The notes: generated by a model from the sequence alone, not told the origin. Positions 55,572 through 63,255 are shown, counted from the stretch's first letter. The stretch is DNA of 64,000 nucleotides from Bacteroidota bacterium (GCA_023480735.1 JAMCXB010000044.1:59111-123110); one strand, 5' to 3'. A program made the numbers and translations.

Positions 55572-56734
55572 AGGATTCGTACGATGTGATCGTGGTCGGA
55601 GGAGGACCGGCGGGATCTACTGCCGCAAGGTTTGCCGCGATGGAAGGCGCCGACGTCCTGGTGCTTGAGAAGGACAGAGAGATCGGAGTCCCGGTCCGGT
55701 GCGGCGAAGCAGTCGACCACGAGGGGATAATTGAGTTCATTCAGCCTGACAAAAAGTTTGTCGCAGCCGAGATCAGGAATTTCAAACTGGTTGCACCCGA
55801 CGGAACGGTGGTGAAACCGAACATCGAAGGCGTCGGCTACGTCCTGGACAGGAGAGTATTCGACTATGAGCTGGCAAGATTAGCGGCGGATCAGGGAGCC
55901 GAGATTGTCACGAAGGCGTATGTAGACGGCGTGACGAGAACCGACGGCCGAGTCGAAGGCGTCTCGGTACAATACAAAGGCGAACGGATACTGCTGAAGA
56001 GCAAGATCGTTATCGGGGCCGACGGGGTCGAGTCGAGAGTCGGAAGGTGGGCCGGATTGAATACTACGGTCTCCATGCACGATATGGAATCGGCGGCCCA
56101 GGTCACTGCCGCAAATGTCGACGTCGAAGACGACACCTGCTTCTTTTACTTCGGAGAGAAATATGCGCCGGGGGGATACCTCTGGGTATTTCCAAAGGGG
56201 AACAGGACAGCAAACATCGGGCTCGCGGTTGCAGCCGACCAGAGCAGGAAGAAGCATGCCCTTAAATTTCTCGAAGAGTTCATGGAGACGAATTATCCCG
56301 ATGCGTCGGTCCTGAGCAAACTTGCAGGCGGCGTTCCCTGCGCCGAGACTCTTGAAGAAGTCACGATGCCGGGACTCATGCTGGTCGGAGACGCTGCCCA
56401 CCAGGTAAATCCGGTCTCGGGCGGCGGAATAATCAGCGGCATGATAGCGGGAAAAATGGCGGGAAAAGTCGCCGCCGAGGTCGTCAAGAAAGACGACATG
56501 AGCCTGATTCGGAAGTATGACCAGGAGTGGCAAAAGTCTCTTGGTATACGCCACCACAGATACTACAAGATCAAGAAAGTCATCTACAAGTTCAGAGACA
56601 GCGACCTCAATTCGATCGCAGCTGCGATGTCGAAACTGCCTGAAGCCCAGCAGACGCTCGGCACCCTGTTCAAACAGGCGGTTATGAAACACCCGGCGCT
56701 GATCATGGACGTAATGAAGCTGTTCTTTTCCTGA
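55568..56734 (+). CDS. Geranylgeranyl reductase family FAD flavoprotein
   Basis: The 388-residue protein has an FAD-binding start DVIVVGGGPAGSTAARFAAM, then LEKDREIGVPVRCGEAVD, RVFDYELARLA, VIGADGVESRVGRWAGL, YLWVFPKGNRTANIGLAV, and GLMLVGDAAHQVNPVSGGGI. The motif order and PxxYxWxFP-like YLWVFPKG are those of the geranylgeranyl reductases, which saturate isoprenoid chains. In bacteria related proteins act on chlorophyll, quinone or glycerol ether side chains; in archaea a ferredoxin is the donor. With ferredoxin coupled upstream, saturation of a quinone or polyprenyl chain is the best guess. No chlorophyll genes are present. Confidence 0.88.
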   Translation: MKDSYDVIVVGGGPAGSTAARFAAMEGADVLVLEKDREIGVPVRCGEAVDHEGIIEFIQPDKKFVAAEIRNFKLVAPDGTVVKPNIEGVGYVLDRRVFDYELARLAADQGAEIVTKAYVDGVTRTDGRVEGVSVQYKGERILLKSKIVIGADGVESRVGRWAGLNTTVSMHDMESAAQVTAANVDVEDDTCFFYFGEKYAPGGYLWVFPKGNRTANIGLAVAADQSRKKHALKFLEEFMETNYPDASVLSKLAGGVPCAETLEEVTMPGLMLVGDAAHQVNPVSGGGIISGMIAGKMAGKVAAEVVKKDDMSLIRKYDQEWQKSLGIRHHRYYKIKKVIYKFRDSDLNSIAAAMSKLPEAQQTLGTLFKQAVMKHPALIMDVMKLFFS

Positions 56735-56749
56735 AGAATTCCTGTATAC

Positions 56750-58159
56750 ATGAAGATCAACATAATCATCAGCGCCGACGAAAAGATCAGGCAGAAGATT
56801 AAGTACGGCTTCACACTCCTGTTCCAACCTCTGCGCGTGGAAATCGATTTTTCCAGGACGATAGCGCCGGATTGTCCGAACATCTTCTATGGCCGTCAGC
56901 TCCCTAATGACTCAAAGAAGGTACTCTGGATACACTCGTCCGACGGCTTCATGAAATGCATATCGGATTCCGTTCTGCCCGACATTTCAAATGTGACATG
57001 GTTCGATTACGCGGGGAAGAAACTTCCCAAGCTCTTCGTCTGTGCGAACCCTCTCAATAGTTCGCTCGATTTTGATATCGTGGCTGCAACTTTTGTGCTT
57101 GCCTCAGATTTTCAGGACTTGATCAGTCTTGAGAGAGACGAGTTCGACAGGCTGCGCGCAATGGATTCGCTCCAGTATAAGCTCGGAGTACTCGGCTTCC
57201 CTGTAGTCAACTACTATTCCCTTTTCCTCAAAGAAGAGATCGAGAAGTACTTCGGAATCGCAATTGAGCTCAAGACTTACGACGGCGGCAGCTGTGGAAT
57301 GGCCCTGACGCACGACGTGGATTTCATCAGCTTCCTGAACCCGCGGATGATAAGACGGGAGATGTTCGGCATAGCCGTCCTCAACAGGCATATGCTCGGA
57401 TCGACACAACGGTTGTCGAAGCTCCTCTTCCCTCTCTTCGCATTGTTCGGATACGATCTTCCGAAAATCGGGCTTCACTTTCTGCGGAACACCGAAATAG
57501 CAAACTCGGTAAAATCTACATTCTTCATTAAGACTGGAGCCACTGCAAAACAGGACATCCCGTATAATTACAAGTCCCGGAGCATGAGGGACTTCATGAG
57601 GTCGCTGACCGGCGAGGAATTCGAGATTGGCATTCATCCGAGCATGAACACGTACGTAAACGTAAACGACTTCGTCAGAGAAAAGAACAGGCTCCAGGAT
57701 ATTCTCGGACGGAGCGTTAAATCGGTGAGGCAGCACTACCTCAGGTTCACGGCAGGCAAGACGATCGAGATATGGGAAAAGGCCGAGATGAAATATGACT
57801 CAACGCTCGGTTTCTCCCGCGAAGTAGGATTCAGAAACAGCATTGCCTTCCCTTACCCGCTGTATAATTTCGCGGAGGACCGGATATCCCGGGTCACCGA
57901 ACTCCCGCTCATTCTCATGGACGGCACACTTGCCGAGAACAAGACGATAACAAATGAGCATGCTCTGAAATGGATGAAGGATCTTGTTCGCGAGACGAAG
58001 ATCGCAGACGGAGGTGCGGCAATCCTCTTCCACAATTCGGTTACTGACCCGATAGATTTCCCCGGATACACGGAGATGTACACTGAACTTCTTCATGAGG
58101 TAAAGAGCAGCGGCTTCTCGGCCGGCACACTCGCGGGTACAATAGAAAACTTCCGGTGA
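56750..58159 (+). CDS. Polysaccharide deacetylase-like protein (CE4/DUF7033 type)
   Basis: The 469-residue protein has an N-terminal domain of unknown type (about 1-150) and a NodB-like C-terminal half: ALTHDVDFISFLNPR carries the first Asp motif, FEIGIHPSMNTYVNVNDFVR the histidine region, RQHYLRFTAGKTIEIWEKAE and YDSTLGFSREVGFRNSIAFP continue the fold, and AAILFHNSVTDP contributes a late His. It has no signal peptide, so it is probably cytosolic. The pattern HDVD replacing the usual TFDD and HPS.N metal site is that of the DUF7033-containing relatives found in wall and O-antigen clusters. It lies 15 bp after the reductase gene and overlaps the transporter start. Confidence 0.78.
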   Translation: MKINIIISADEKIRQKIKYGFTLLFQPLRVEIDFSRTIAPDCPNIFYGRQLPNDSKKVLWIHSSDGFMKCISDSVLPDISNVTWFDYAGKKLPKLFVCANPLNSSLDFDIVAATFVLASDFQDLISLERDEFDRLRAMDSLQYKLGVLGFPVVNYYSLFLKEEIEKYFGIAIELKTYDGGSCGMALTHDVDFISFLNPRMIRREMFGIAVLNRHMLGSTQRLSKLLFPLFALFGYDLPKIGLHFLRNTEIANSVKSTFFIKTGATAKQDIPYNYKSRSMRDFMRSLTGEEFEIGIHPSMNTYVNVNDFVREKNRLQDILGRSVKSVRQHYLRFTAGKTIEIWEKAEMKYDSTLGFSREVGFRNSIAFPYPLYNFAEDRISRVTELPLILMDGTLAENKTITNEHALKWMKDLVRETKIADGGAAILFHNSVTDPIDFPGYTEMYTELLHEVKSSGFSAGTLAGTIENFR

Positions 58160-59031
58160 ACCCCTACATAATCCTTGTCATCCAGCTGTTCTTCTCCAGT
58201 TGTACCTATATAATTGCCAACGCGGCGACACAGACCATCCCGCCCGCTAACCTGACATTTATGAGGACTCTCATCTCCGGTGTCGTCTACTTGTCTTACA
58301 TGTTTTATGCGGGGCTGCCTTTCAATTACAAGGGGCGCGACTTGTACCTTCTTTTAATCCTGGGTTTCCTTTCCGTCCCGATAAATCAGTTTGCTTTCCT
58401 CTATGGAATAAAGTATGCGACGGCGACGGAAGCGGCGCTCTTATACTCTGTCACGCCTGTCCTCGTCCTGCTGATATCCAGAGTATACCTGAAGGAGAAA
58501 ATTACGCTGACGAAGGCGATCGGGACATTGATGGCATTCTGTGGAGTGGTCGTTATTGTCATGGAAAACGGGACTCATTTTGGGGTTTCGCACATGATGG
58601 GAGACCTGCTCGTGTTCACGGCGGTGATTGCCTGGACACTCTACATAACATTGGGGAGGCGATTGGTCTTGAAACACGGAGCAATAAATACCACGGCATT
58701 TACTGCTCTCATTGGATCCTCGATGTTCGCGCCGATAGGAATTTGGTCGTCGTTCAAATTCAACTATTTCTCCCTGTCAGGCGGCCAATGGATGGAAGTG
58801 CTCTATCTCTCACTGATTACCTCGATGGTAGGATATGTGCTCTGGTACTCGGCCCTGAGCAAGATCGAAGCGAGCAGGGTGGCGGTTTTCACAAACGGGC
58901 AGCCGGTAATGACCGCCATCCTCGCGTACATTTTCTTAGGTCAGGGCATCACTCCGACTTTCGCGCTCGGTGCTCTCGTCACAATTGGAGGAGTAATTAT
59001 CACGCAACTAGACCTGCAAAGGCGACGCTGA
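58156..59031 (+). CDS. EamA/DMT superfamily transporter
   Basis: The 291-residue protein has about ten membrane helices and two EamA repeats. It begins at a GTG (58156) that overlaps the upstream stop. Conserved bits include NLTFMRTLISGVVYLS, YATATEAALLYSVTPVLVLL, VYLKEKITLTKAIGTLMAF, GYVLWYSALSKIEASRVAVF and QPVMTAILAYIFLGQ. EamA proteins move metabolites or nucleotide sugars. It ends the five-gene run that starts with the thioesterase. Downstream, before hicB, lies 275 bp containing a cas4 fragment and a GAAGG-type imperfect inverted repeat (59028-59074). Confidence 0.85.
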   Translation: MNPYIILVIQLFFSSCTYIIANAATQTIPPANLTFMRTLISGVVYLSYMFYAGLPFNYKGRDLYLLLILGFLSVPINQFAFLYGIKYATATEAALLYSVTPVLVLLISRVYLKEKITLTKAIGTLMAFCGVVVIVMENGTHFGVSHMMGDLLVFTAVIAWTLYITLGRRLVLKHGAINTTAFTALIGSSMFAPIGIWSSFKFNYFSLSGGQWMEVLYLSLITSMVGYVLWYSALSKIEASRVAVFTNGQPVMTAILAYIFLGQGITPTFALGALVTIGGVIITQLDLQRRR

Positions 59032-59195
59032 AGGTTACCTTCGGCTTTGCCTTTCCGCAGATGAAGGTAGCCTTCATCCAAATCCTAAGCTGAGAGGGAG
59101 TTGTCCGATTGGACCGCTTCGCGGCACTCCCGACCGTCCTAGACAGAACCACGGAATCACCTCACTCCCAATTTTTTACCTTTGACCTTGATTCC

Positions 59196-59243
59196 GTAAT
59201 GTTGCATCGCACTCATTTGAATGAAGTCGTCTTCAGTGTAGAT
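59196..59243 (-). pseudogene. 5' fragment of cas4, copy A
   Basis: On the minus strand, codons from 59243 encode IYTEDDFIQMSAMQHY, matching the first sixteen residues of the intact Cas4 downstream (MYTEDDFFQISALQHY) at about 12 of 16 positions, with DNA identity high across the run GAAGACGACTT. The start codon is mutated to ATC, and similarity ends after about 16 codons, giving a short open frame to a stop. It is a nonfunctional scrap, 350 bp from copy B and 3.9 kb from the intact gene. Confidence 0.65.
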
Positions 59244-59306
59244 TTTGGCAAACTTGATTCAGTCATTATTCGTTTTGTAACTTAAAATGTAGCATGAAAG
59301 AACATC

Positions 59307-59513
59307 ATGAATTTTCGCATTGAGTTTGAACAGGAACAGGACGGGCGGTGGATCGCTGAAGTCGTAGATATCCCCGGCGTGATGGCATACGGGAAGTCAC
59401 GGGAAGAAGCAATGCTGAAAGCGCAAGCGCTCGCTCTGCGTATCCTTGCCGAGAGAATCGATATAGGTGAGGTTTCCTCGATGCCTCTTACGATCTCCTT
59501 CCTCGCTGCATGA
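59307..59513 (+). CDS. hicB: HicB-type antitoxin
   Basis: The 68-residue protein has the HicB fold start MNFRIEFEQEQDGRWIAEVV, then DIPGVMAYGKSREEAMLKAQ and ALRILAERIDIGE, and lacks a C-terminal DNA-binding domain, as many short HicBs do. It overlaps hicA by four bases (ATGA), with antitoxin first, the less common order in this family. It lies in the accessory region between two cas4 fragments. Confidence 0.85.
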   Translation: MNFRIEFEQEQDGRWIAEVVDIPGVMAYGKSREEAMLKAQALALRILAERIDIGEVSSMPLTISFLAA

Positions 59514-59725
59514 GGCAGTGGTCATCTCAGAAAGCCCGCCTTGTGCTCGCCGCCCTGCTTCGCATTGGTTGGACGATCAAACGTGAGACTGCAGGTTCCC
59601 ACAAAATTCTCTTTCGTCCAGGTTGGACCGATTATATCTTTAGTTTTCATGATGCAGAAGAGATAGACCCGAAAATGCTTGCCCGCGTCGCCAAACACAC
59701 TGGCCTGAAGCCGGAAGATCTGTAA
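59510..59725 (+). CDS. hicA: HicA-type mRNA interferase toxin
   Basis: The 71-residue protein shows RIGWTIKRETAGSHKILFRP with the catalytic histidine in GSHKIL, then FSFHDAEEIDPKMLARVAKH and TGLKPEDL. HicA cleaves messenger RNA; HicB neutralises it. The gene is intact and coupled to hicB. A minus-strand frame running over its 3' half contains a cas4 fragment that ends near the hicA stop, which suggests that insertion joined the two. Confidence 0.85.
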   Translation: MRQWSSQKARLVLAALLRIGWTIKRETAGSHKILFRPGWTDYIFSFHDAEEIDPKMLARVAKHTGLKPEDL

Positions 59726-59742
59726 CGCTGTCGATCTTTTCC

Positions 59743-59841
59743 TATCCATTCATTCTCCACATCTGTAAATCCAAACTGCCGTGGGCAATAAGCATAATGT
59801 TGCGGCGCGCTTACCTGGAAGAAGTCGTCTTCGGTGTACAT
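59743..59841 (-). pseudogene. 5' fragment of cas4, copy B
   Basis: An intact ATG at 59841 opens MYTEDDFFQVSAPQHYAYCP and continues RQFGFTDVENEW, aligning with residues 1-33 of the intact Cas4 (about 24 identical), including the first iron-cluster cysteine in YCPRQ. After about residue 33 similarity stops and the frame runs into sequence antisense to hicA. It is a truncated duplicate, closer to the intact gene than copy A, which suggests that it arose later. Confidence 0.72.
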
Positions 59842-60002
59842 GGATGAGGGGTCTCAGTTGAATGTTACCTTCTCCTTTCCTTAAGCGTCGGCTTCATGAC
59901 CGGGCGTCGGCGATTGCTTTTCTTGAGGAGAAAAAAATCAAGGACGTCCTTTTATCCACATATCATGGAACTTTACAGGAGCCGTTGAGTTATATCATTA
60001 TC

Positions 60003-60536
60003 ATGAAAAATTCGAAGAATAGAACAATATCGGTATTGATCGAAATCGTCTTCGTCAGCATTCTATTTGCGAGCGGGATTGCGTTGGCCCAGGCGACGGG
60101 TGGCGAGGCTATAAGCATCGGCGGAGTATTTGGTGATCCGTTTGGAGTAACCATGCAGTATCCCCTTGGGGCGGCAAAAGCACTTGATGTCGGGTTTGGG
60201 CCGGATTATTTCGGCTCTCCCCGATTGCAGTTGGATTACGTCTGGCAATTCCATGCGTTCAATTCAAAATTAATCGGGGAGTATGCCGGTCCGGGTCTCG
60301 CTGTGGCGTTCGCGAAGGGAATCAATACATTTTACACCCGCGAGCTACACAAGGAGAGCTTTGCCGCGAATGAAGACAATAGATTCGACATCGGAGGCCG
60401 GGTGATCTTTGGAATAAGCATTACTCCGAAAGCCTCTCCGCTTGATTTTTTTGTCGAGTCCGGGCCACTCATCCCGTTTGGCCACATCTTCGACCTCGAT
60501 TTCGATGGCGCCATCGGATTTCGATACCGGTTGTAA
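60003..60536 (+). CDS. Small exported beta-barrel-like protein, unknown
   Basis: The 177-residue protein begins with a signal peptide (MKNSKNRTISVLIEIVFVSI, ending near ALAQA); the ATG at 60003 is chosen to open it, as the 47 residues upstream look unlike coding. The rest has strand-like segments: AISIGGVFGDPFGVTMQYPL, GPDYFGSPRLQLDYVWQF, GRVIFGISITPK, FDGAIGFRYRL at the C-terminus. I recognise no family. It stands between the HicBA pair and the CRISPR array. Confidence 0.55.
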   Translation: MKNSKNRTISVLIEIVFVSILFASGIALAQATGGEAISIGGVFGDPFGVTMQYPLGAAKALDVGFGPDYFGSPRLQLDYVWQFHAFNSKLIGEYAGPGLAVAFAKGINTFYTRELHKESFAANEDNRFDIGGRVIFGISITPKASPLDFFVESGPLIPFGHIFDLDFDGAIGFRYRL

Positions 60537-60776
60537 TCGAACGGATGGAGTGACGAGTTTGCTTCTGATTCAAAAATGATTCATCGGATAGCGCAATGGG
60601 TCATTTGAGTAACGTTCTTTCAATTCTTCCTGCTTCGCCTTCCGGCGCCTTGAACGTCTCATCCAGTACAAGCTGGTCCTCCCTGCTCAGAGGGTCACAG
60701 AACCTGGTCCATTGCTCCTTGTATATTTGAGTTCTACTTGAAACTCTGTTTGATGCAATCGTGAAATCATACCGCC
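60537..60776. other. Interval between barrel gene and CRISPR repeat, possible coding remnant
   Basis: The 240 bp hold no complete gene. A minus-strand frame from about 60720 to 60601 reads YKEQWTRFCDPLSREDQLVL then DETFKAPEGEAGRIERTLLK and stops. It is protein-like but short, has no start of its own, and reads in from the CRISPR repeat. It could be the tail of a lost gene. No additional CRISPR repeat was found. Confidence 0.25.
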
Positions 60777-60860
60777 GTTTCAATCCACGCGCCCGCACGG
60801 GGCGCGACTTTGCTCGTGATCCATTGAGTCAAGTGACGACTTCCCATAGAGAGATGTTTT

Positions 60861-60892
60861 CCCGCTCTCATCGCATCCTGCGATGAGGCGGG
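60861..60892. repeat. Palindromic element in the CRISPR array, hairpin 1
   Basis: CCCGC-(T)-CTCATCGCA, loop TCC, TGCGATGAG-GCGGG form a stem of 14 pairs with one bulged base. Together with the adjoining hairpin it looks like an inserted palindromic unit, unlike the REP hairpins around the transposase. Confidence 0.7.
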
Positions 60893-60893
60893 A

Positions 60894-60940
60894 TCCCGCA
60901 TCCCGACAAGTTTCGCAACTTGTCGGGAAGGCTTGCGGGA
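60894..60940. repeat. Palindromic element in the CRISPR array, nested hairpin 2
   Basis: TCCCGCA (60894-60900) pairs with TGCGGGA (60934-60940), enclosing an inner stem TCCCGACAAGTT / AACTTGTCGGGA around a TCGC loop. The outer right arm ends in GGGA where a full repeat would read GTTT, so the element boundary lies inside the repeat. Confidence 0.7.
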
Positions 60941-60968
60941 CAATCCACGCACCCGCGTGGGGTGCGAC

Positions 60969-61137
60969 CGTCTCTCCTAAAATAGCTGGAATCCGCTCAA
61001 TCTTCCACAAAATTGAATCCCTATCGCTTACTTCAAGTTTGTCAAAGAACATCCTTCTCACAAACGCAGAAAGTGCATTGGCTTTCTGTTTTCGTGGTGC
61101 TAACCGCACGGTATTTCCGTGTGTGCTTCGGTTGGCA
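60969..61137 (-). promoter_or_regulatory. Presumed CRISPR leader
   Basis: The 169 bp between cas2 and the leader-side repeat lie where type I-C leaders are found, but the sequence is not strikingly AT-rich and no promoter was identified in it. An open frame crossing the leader and both repeats gives a VAPHAGAWI-like peptide and is spurious. Confidence 0.35.
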
Positions 61138-61428
61138 TTATAGAATTAACGGCTCTTCTATGTCCGTTACCCCAGCCTTGCCGTGATGTTCCACACGCCG
61201 CTTCCAGTTCGAACCGAGGAAGTAGAATCTCAAGCTGTCACTTTCGTCGTCGTATAACGAAAGGAGCCTGTCCTTCAGTACTTCCCACGCAGCCGGTTCT
61301 ACGTTGCACTCAAAAACCGATTTCTGAACCCTTAGGCCGTAATCGACGCATGTCTCCGATATCTTTCTCAGGCGCTTCGCTCCGCCTCCCGTCGAGGTGG
61401 AAACGTCGTAACTCACAAGTACCATCAT
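61138..61428 (-). CDS. cas2: CRISPR-associated endonuclease Cas2
   Basis: Cas2 forms the core of the Cas1-Cas2 spacer integrase. The 96-residue protein starts MMVLVSYDVSTSTGGGAKRL, with the conserved Asp8, then ISETCVDYGLRVQKSVFECN and DRLLSLYDDESDSLRFYFLG, ending GVTDIEEPLIL. This is the type I-C form and appears intact. It follows cas1 by ten bases and immediately precedes the array. Confidence 0.95.
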   Translation of the reverse strand: MMVLVSYDVSTSTGGGAKRLRKISETCVDYGLRVQKSVFECNVEPAAWEVLKDRLLSLYDDESDSLRFYFLGSNWKRRVEHHGKAGVTDIEEPLIL

Positions 61429-61438
61429 ATAGGTCCCT

Positions 61439-62509
61439 CTATTTCGTATAGAACGGCGGATATACTTCCATATCGCCTCGTATATATCTCGCCAACAACT
61501 GTGCCTGAATGTGCGGCAGGAGCCCTATTGTCATCTTCTCTCCGAGGAACGGATGCGTGATCTCCTCCTGCTTTCGTTTCTGGTATGCAGCGAGCACGGT
61601 CTTCCTCGCTTCGTCCGACATTCTTACCTCTCCTGATTCTCGTATCTCAAAATCCTTCTTCGAGACTTGTTTCAGGTTAATCAGATTCAGCATGATCCGG
61701 TCGCCGAGGTACGCTCGGAATTCTTCCATAATGTCCAATGCCAAACTCGGTCTCCCCGATCGAAGCTGGTGCAGGAAACCGACCTGCGGATCAAGCCCCG
61801 TCGTTTCCAGGGCCGAGCGGACGTCGTTGACCAGTATCGCGTACAAGAAGGAAAGAAGTGCGTTCGCAGGATCTAGAGGCGGCCTTTTCGAACGCCCCGG
61901 AAATTCAAAATCCTTTACCTTTATCAAAGCCGACACCACCCCGAAGTACATCGCGGCACATTCGCCTTCGATACCGCGAAGCTCATCGAGTGTCTCAGCA
62001 TGTTGGATGTCCGCCAATCGACCACCCATTGCTGCTGCAACCGGCTCCACTGCTCCCGTGAAATTTTCCTCGGATTCTGGTTCCGACTCATTCCCATCGA
62101 GAGGACCTTCGACAGGCGGATGATTTCTCTGGTGACGGAGGAGCAGGTTGCGGTAGTTCGCGACCTTTGCCGCAATGATCGGACGCGCAAGGGATAATGA
62201 CCGCGGCTCGCTGTCCGACATCGCATACTGCGCCTTCCGAAGAAGAACATTCCCCTGCTGAGCACCGGAAACGCGCGCGAGGAACCTCCCATTCTGAGAA
62301 AGATAACTTATGCCGACGTTGTTCTCCGCACAAAACGCCATGAGGGCCGGAGAAAGCGCCTTGAAGCCGAAGCAAACAATATTCTCAATCGAATGAACGG
62401 GCGCCTGGAATACCTTCTTACTATCCACTTCCACGACAAAAGTCTCCCGTTCCTTATGCACGTATGCATCGCCTGAAGTGATGTAGAGTGTGTTAAGATG
62501 TTTTTTCAT
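61439..62509 (-). CDS. cas1: CRISPR-associated endonuclease Cas1 (type I-C)
   Basis: Cas1 catalyses spacer insertion. The 356-residue protein shows MKKHLNTLYITSGDAYVHKE and the family ending YPPFYTK. The metal site is intact: Glu181 in LRGIEGECAAMYF, His247 in QVGFLHQLR and Asp259 in SLALDIMEEFR. Length is slightly above the usual 340-345 because of an acidic insert at about 133-152 (PVEGPLDGNESEPESEENF) in a loop between two helices. It lies 43 bp after cas4, with a REP-like hairpin in the gap. All residues for adaptation are present although the array is vestigial. Confidence 0.95.
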   Translation of the reverse strand: MKKHLNTLYITSGDAYVHKERETFVVEVDSKKVFQAPVHSIENIVCFGFKALSPALMAFCAENNVGISYLSQNGRFLARVSGAQQGNVLLRKAQYAMSDSEPRSLSLARPIIAAKVANYRNLLLRHQRNHPPVEGPLDGNESEPESEENFTGAVEPVAAAMGGRLADIQHAETLDELRGIEGECAAMYFGVVSALIKVKDFEFPGRSKRPPLDPANALLSFLYAILVNDVRSALETTGLDPQVGFLHQLRSGRPSLALDIMEEFRAYLGDRIMLNLINLKQVSKKDFEIRESGEVRMSDEARKTVLAAYQKRKQEEITHPFLGEKMTIGLLPHIQAQLLARYIRGDMEVYPPFYTK

Positions 62510-62527
62510 GTCATTTAAATTCTCGTC

Positions 62528-62549
62528 GGACAGTCATTCCTGACTGTCC
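62528..62549. repeat. REP-like hairpin between cas4 and cas1
   Basis: Stem GGACAGTC / GACTGTCC with loop ATTCCT. It belongs to the family of 20-24-bp hairpins around the RAYT gene and fills the cas4-cas1 gap. Confidence 0.8.
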
Positions 62550-62552
62550 TCT

Positions 62553-63194
62553 CTATGATAGATACAAAATCTTCAAATACGATTTCAGTTTTCTATCGCT
62601 CATCGCTTTCGGCAGGCAAATCGGTTCTAGCGAACAGTTTCTACACTTCGCCGAATACTCGGCTGCAGGCGTTCTCCTGTTCGTTATCAGCTCGCGAACG
62701 CTCGCGATAATCTCTTTCGTTTGTTTCCTCAATTCTTCATCGATTTCAACCTGCACGCGTCGGCGAATTTTTGCGTAGAAGAACGCTCCATGTGTCACGG
62801 AAGTATTCATCATTTCTTCCAGACAGAGAGCCTGCGCACAAAGCTGCACTTTGTCGCTGATGTCCTCTTTAGGTTCACCAGATTTGAACTCGACAGGCCG
62901 GATAAGCGCTCCTCGTTGGACAGGCATTCTTGCCTGTCCATTCAAAACCTCCACGACATCGCATCGGCCCGAAATGCCCAGCCGAAAAGAATGAATCTTC
63001 AGACCTCGCACTGTCTTAATCGTTCCGCGCGATTCATATGTGTCGGTATCAACCTTTTCATGAAGGATATCACCTCGAACGGTGTACACATTATCATGCC
63101 ACACGTCCTCCACGTGTATCAGCGCACATTGCCGGGGACAGTAGACATAATGCTGAAGCGCGCTTATCTGAAAAAAGTCGTCTTCAGTGTACAT
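62553..63194 (-). CDS. cas4: CRISPR-associated exonuclease Cas4 (type I-C)
   Basis: Cas4 trims prespacers. The 213-residue protein starts MYTEDDFFQISALQHYVYCP. Iron-cluster cysteines are Cys19 and Cys184, Cys187 and Cys193 (CRNCSLEPICLP). The nuclease core has Asp79 (SGRCDVVEV), Glu102 and Lys104 (VEFKSG), and QLCAQALCLEEM. Residues 85-93 (NGQARMPVQ) are encoded by a REP-like palindrome lying between the Asp and Glu-Lys motifs, in a loop that varies in the family, so the frame is kept and the fold is probably tolerated. Normally cas7 abuts cas4; here the transposase separates them. Confidence 0.93.
   Translation of the reverse strand: MYTEDDFFQISALQHYVYCPRQCALIHVEDVWHDNVYTVRGDILHEKVDTDTYESRGTIKTVRGLKIHSFRLGISGRCDVVEVLNGQARMPVQRGALIRPVEFKSGEPKEDISDKVQLCAQALCLEEMMNTSVTHGAFFYAKIRRRVQVEIDEELRKQTKEIIASVRELITNRRTPAAEYSAKCRNCSLEPICLPKAMSDRKLKSYLKILYLS
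62917..62940. repeat. REP-like hairpin inside the cas4 coding region
   Basis: Stem TGGACAGGC / GCCTGTCCA with loop ATTCTT. Inserted in frame, it is translated as GQARMPV. Same family as the copies flanking the RAYT gene. Confidence 0.85.
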
Positions 63195-63255
63195 ATAATC
63201 TCTGTGTGATAAACAATTCTAGTTCTTTTGAGACTGACATTTTCTGACTCTTGTG

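Larger units (their letters stand above)
60777..60968 (-). CRISPR. Vestigial type I-C CRISPR array, two divergent repeats
   Basis: A 32-bp repeat at 60777-60808 (GTTTCAATCCACGC start, GGCGCGAC end on the plus strand) and a degenerate 32-bp copy at 60937-60968 (CAATCCACGC kept, GGTGCGAC end) match type I-C repeats in the orientation of the cas genes (minus). The stem differs by one pair: GCGCCC/GGGCGC in one, GCACCC/GGGTGC in the other, a compensated change. The 128-bp interval between them is too long for one spacer (about 34) and does not fit two spacers plus a repeat exactly. Its far half is filled by nested hairpins that replace the last four bases of the leader-side repeat. Confidence 0.75.

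Noticed and set aside
59647..59841. A separate small gene on the minus strand starting MYTEDD
   Set aside because: Only the first 33 residues match Cas4; the rest is antisense to hicA. Treated as a cas4 fragment.
60780..61109. Open frame of 109 codons on the minus strand across the CRISPR leader and repeats
   Set aside because: It gives a VAPHAGAWI peptide from the type I-C repeat, a known artefact of reading through such repeats. There is no ribosome binding site.
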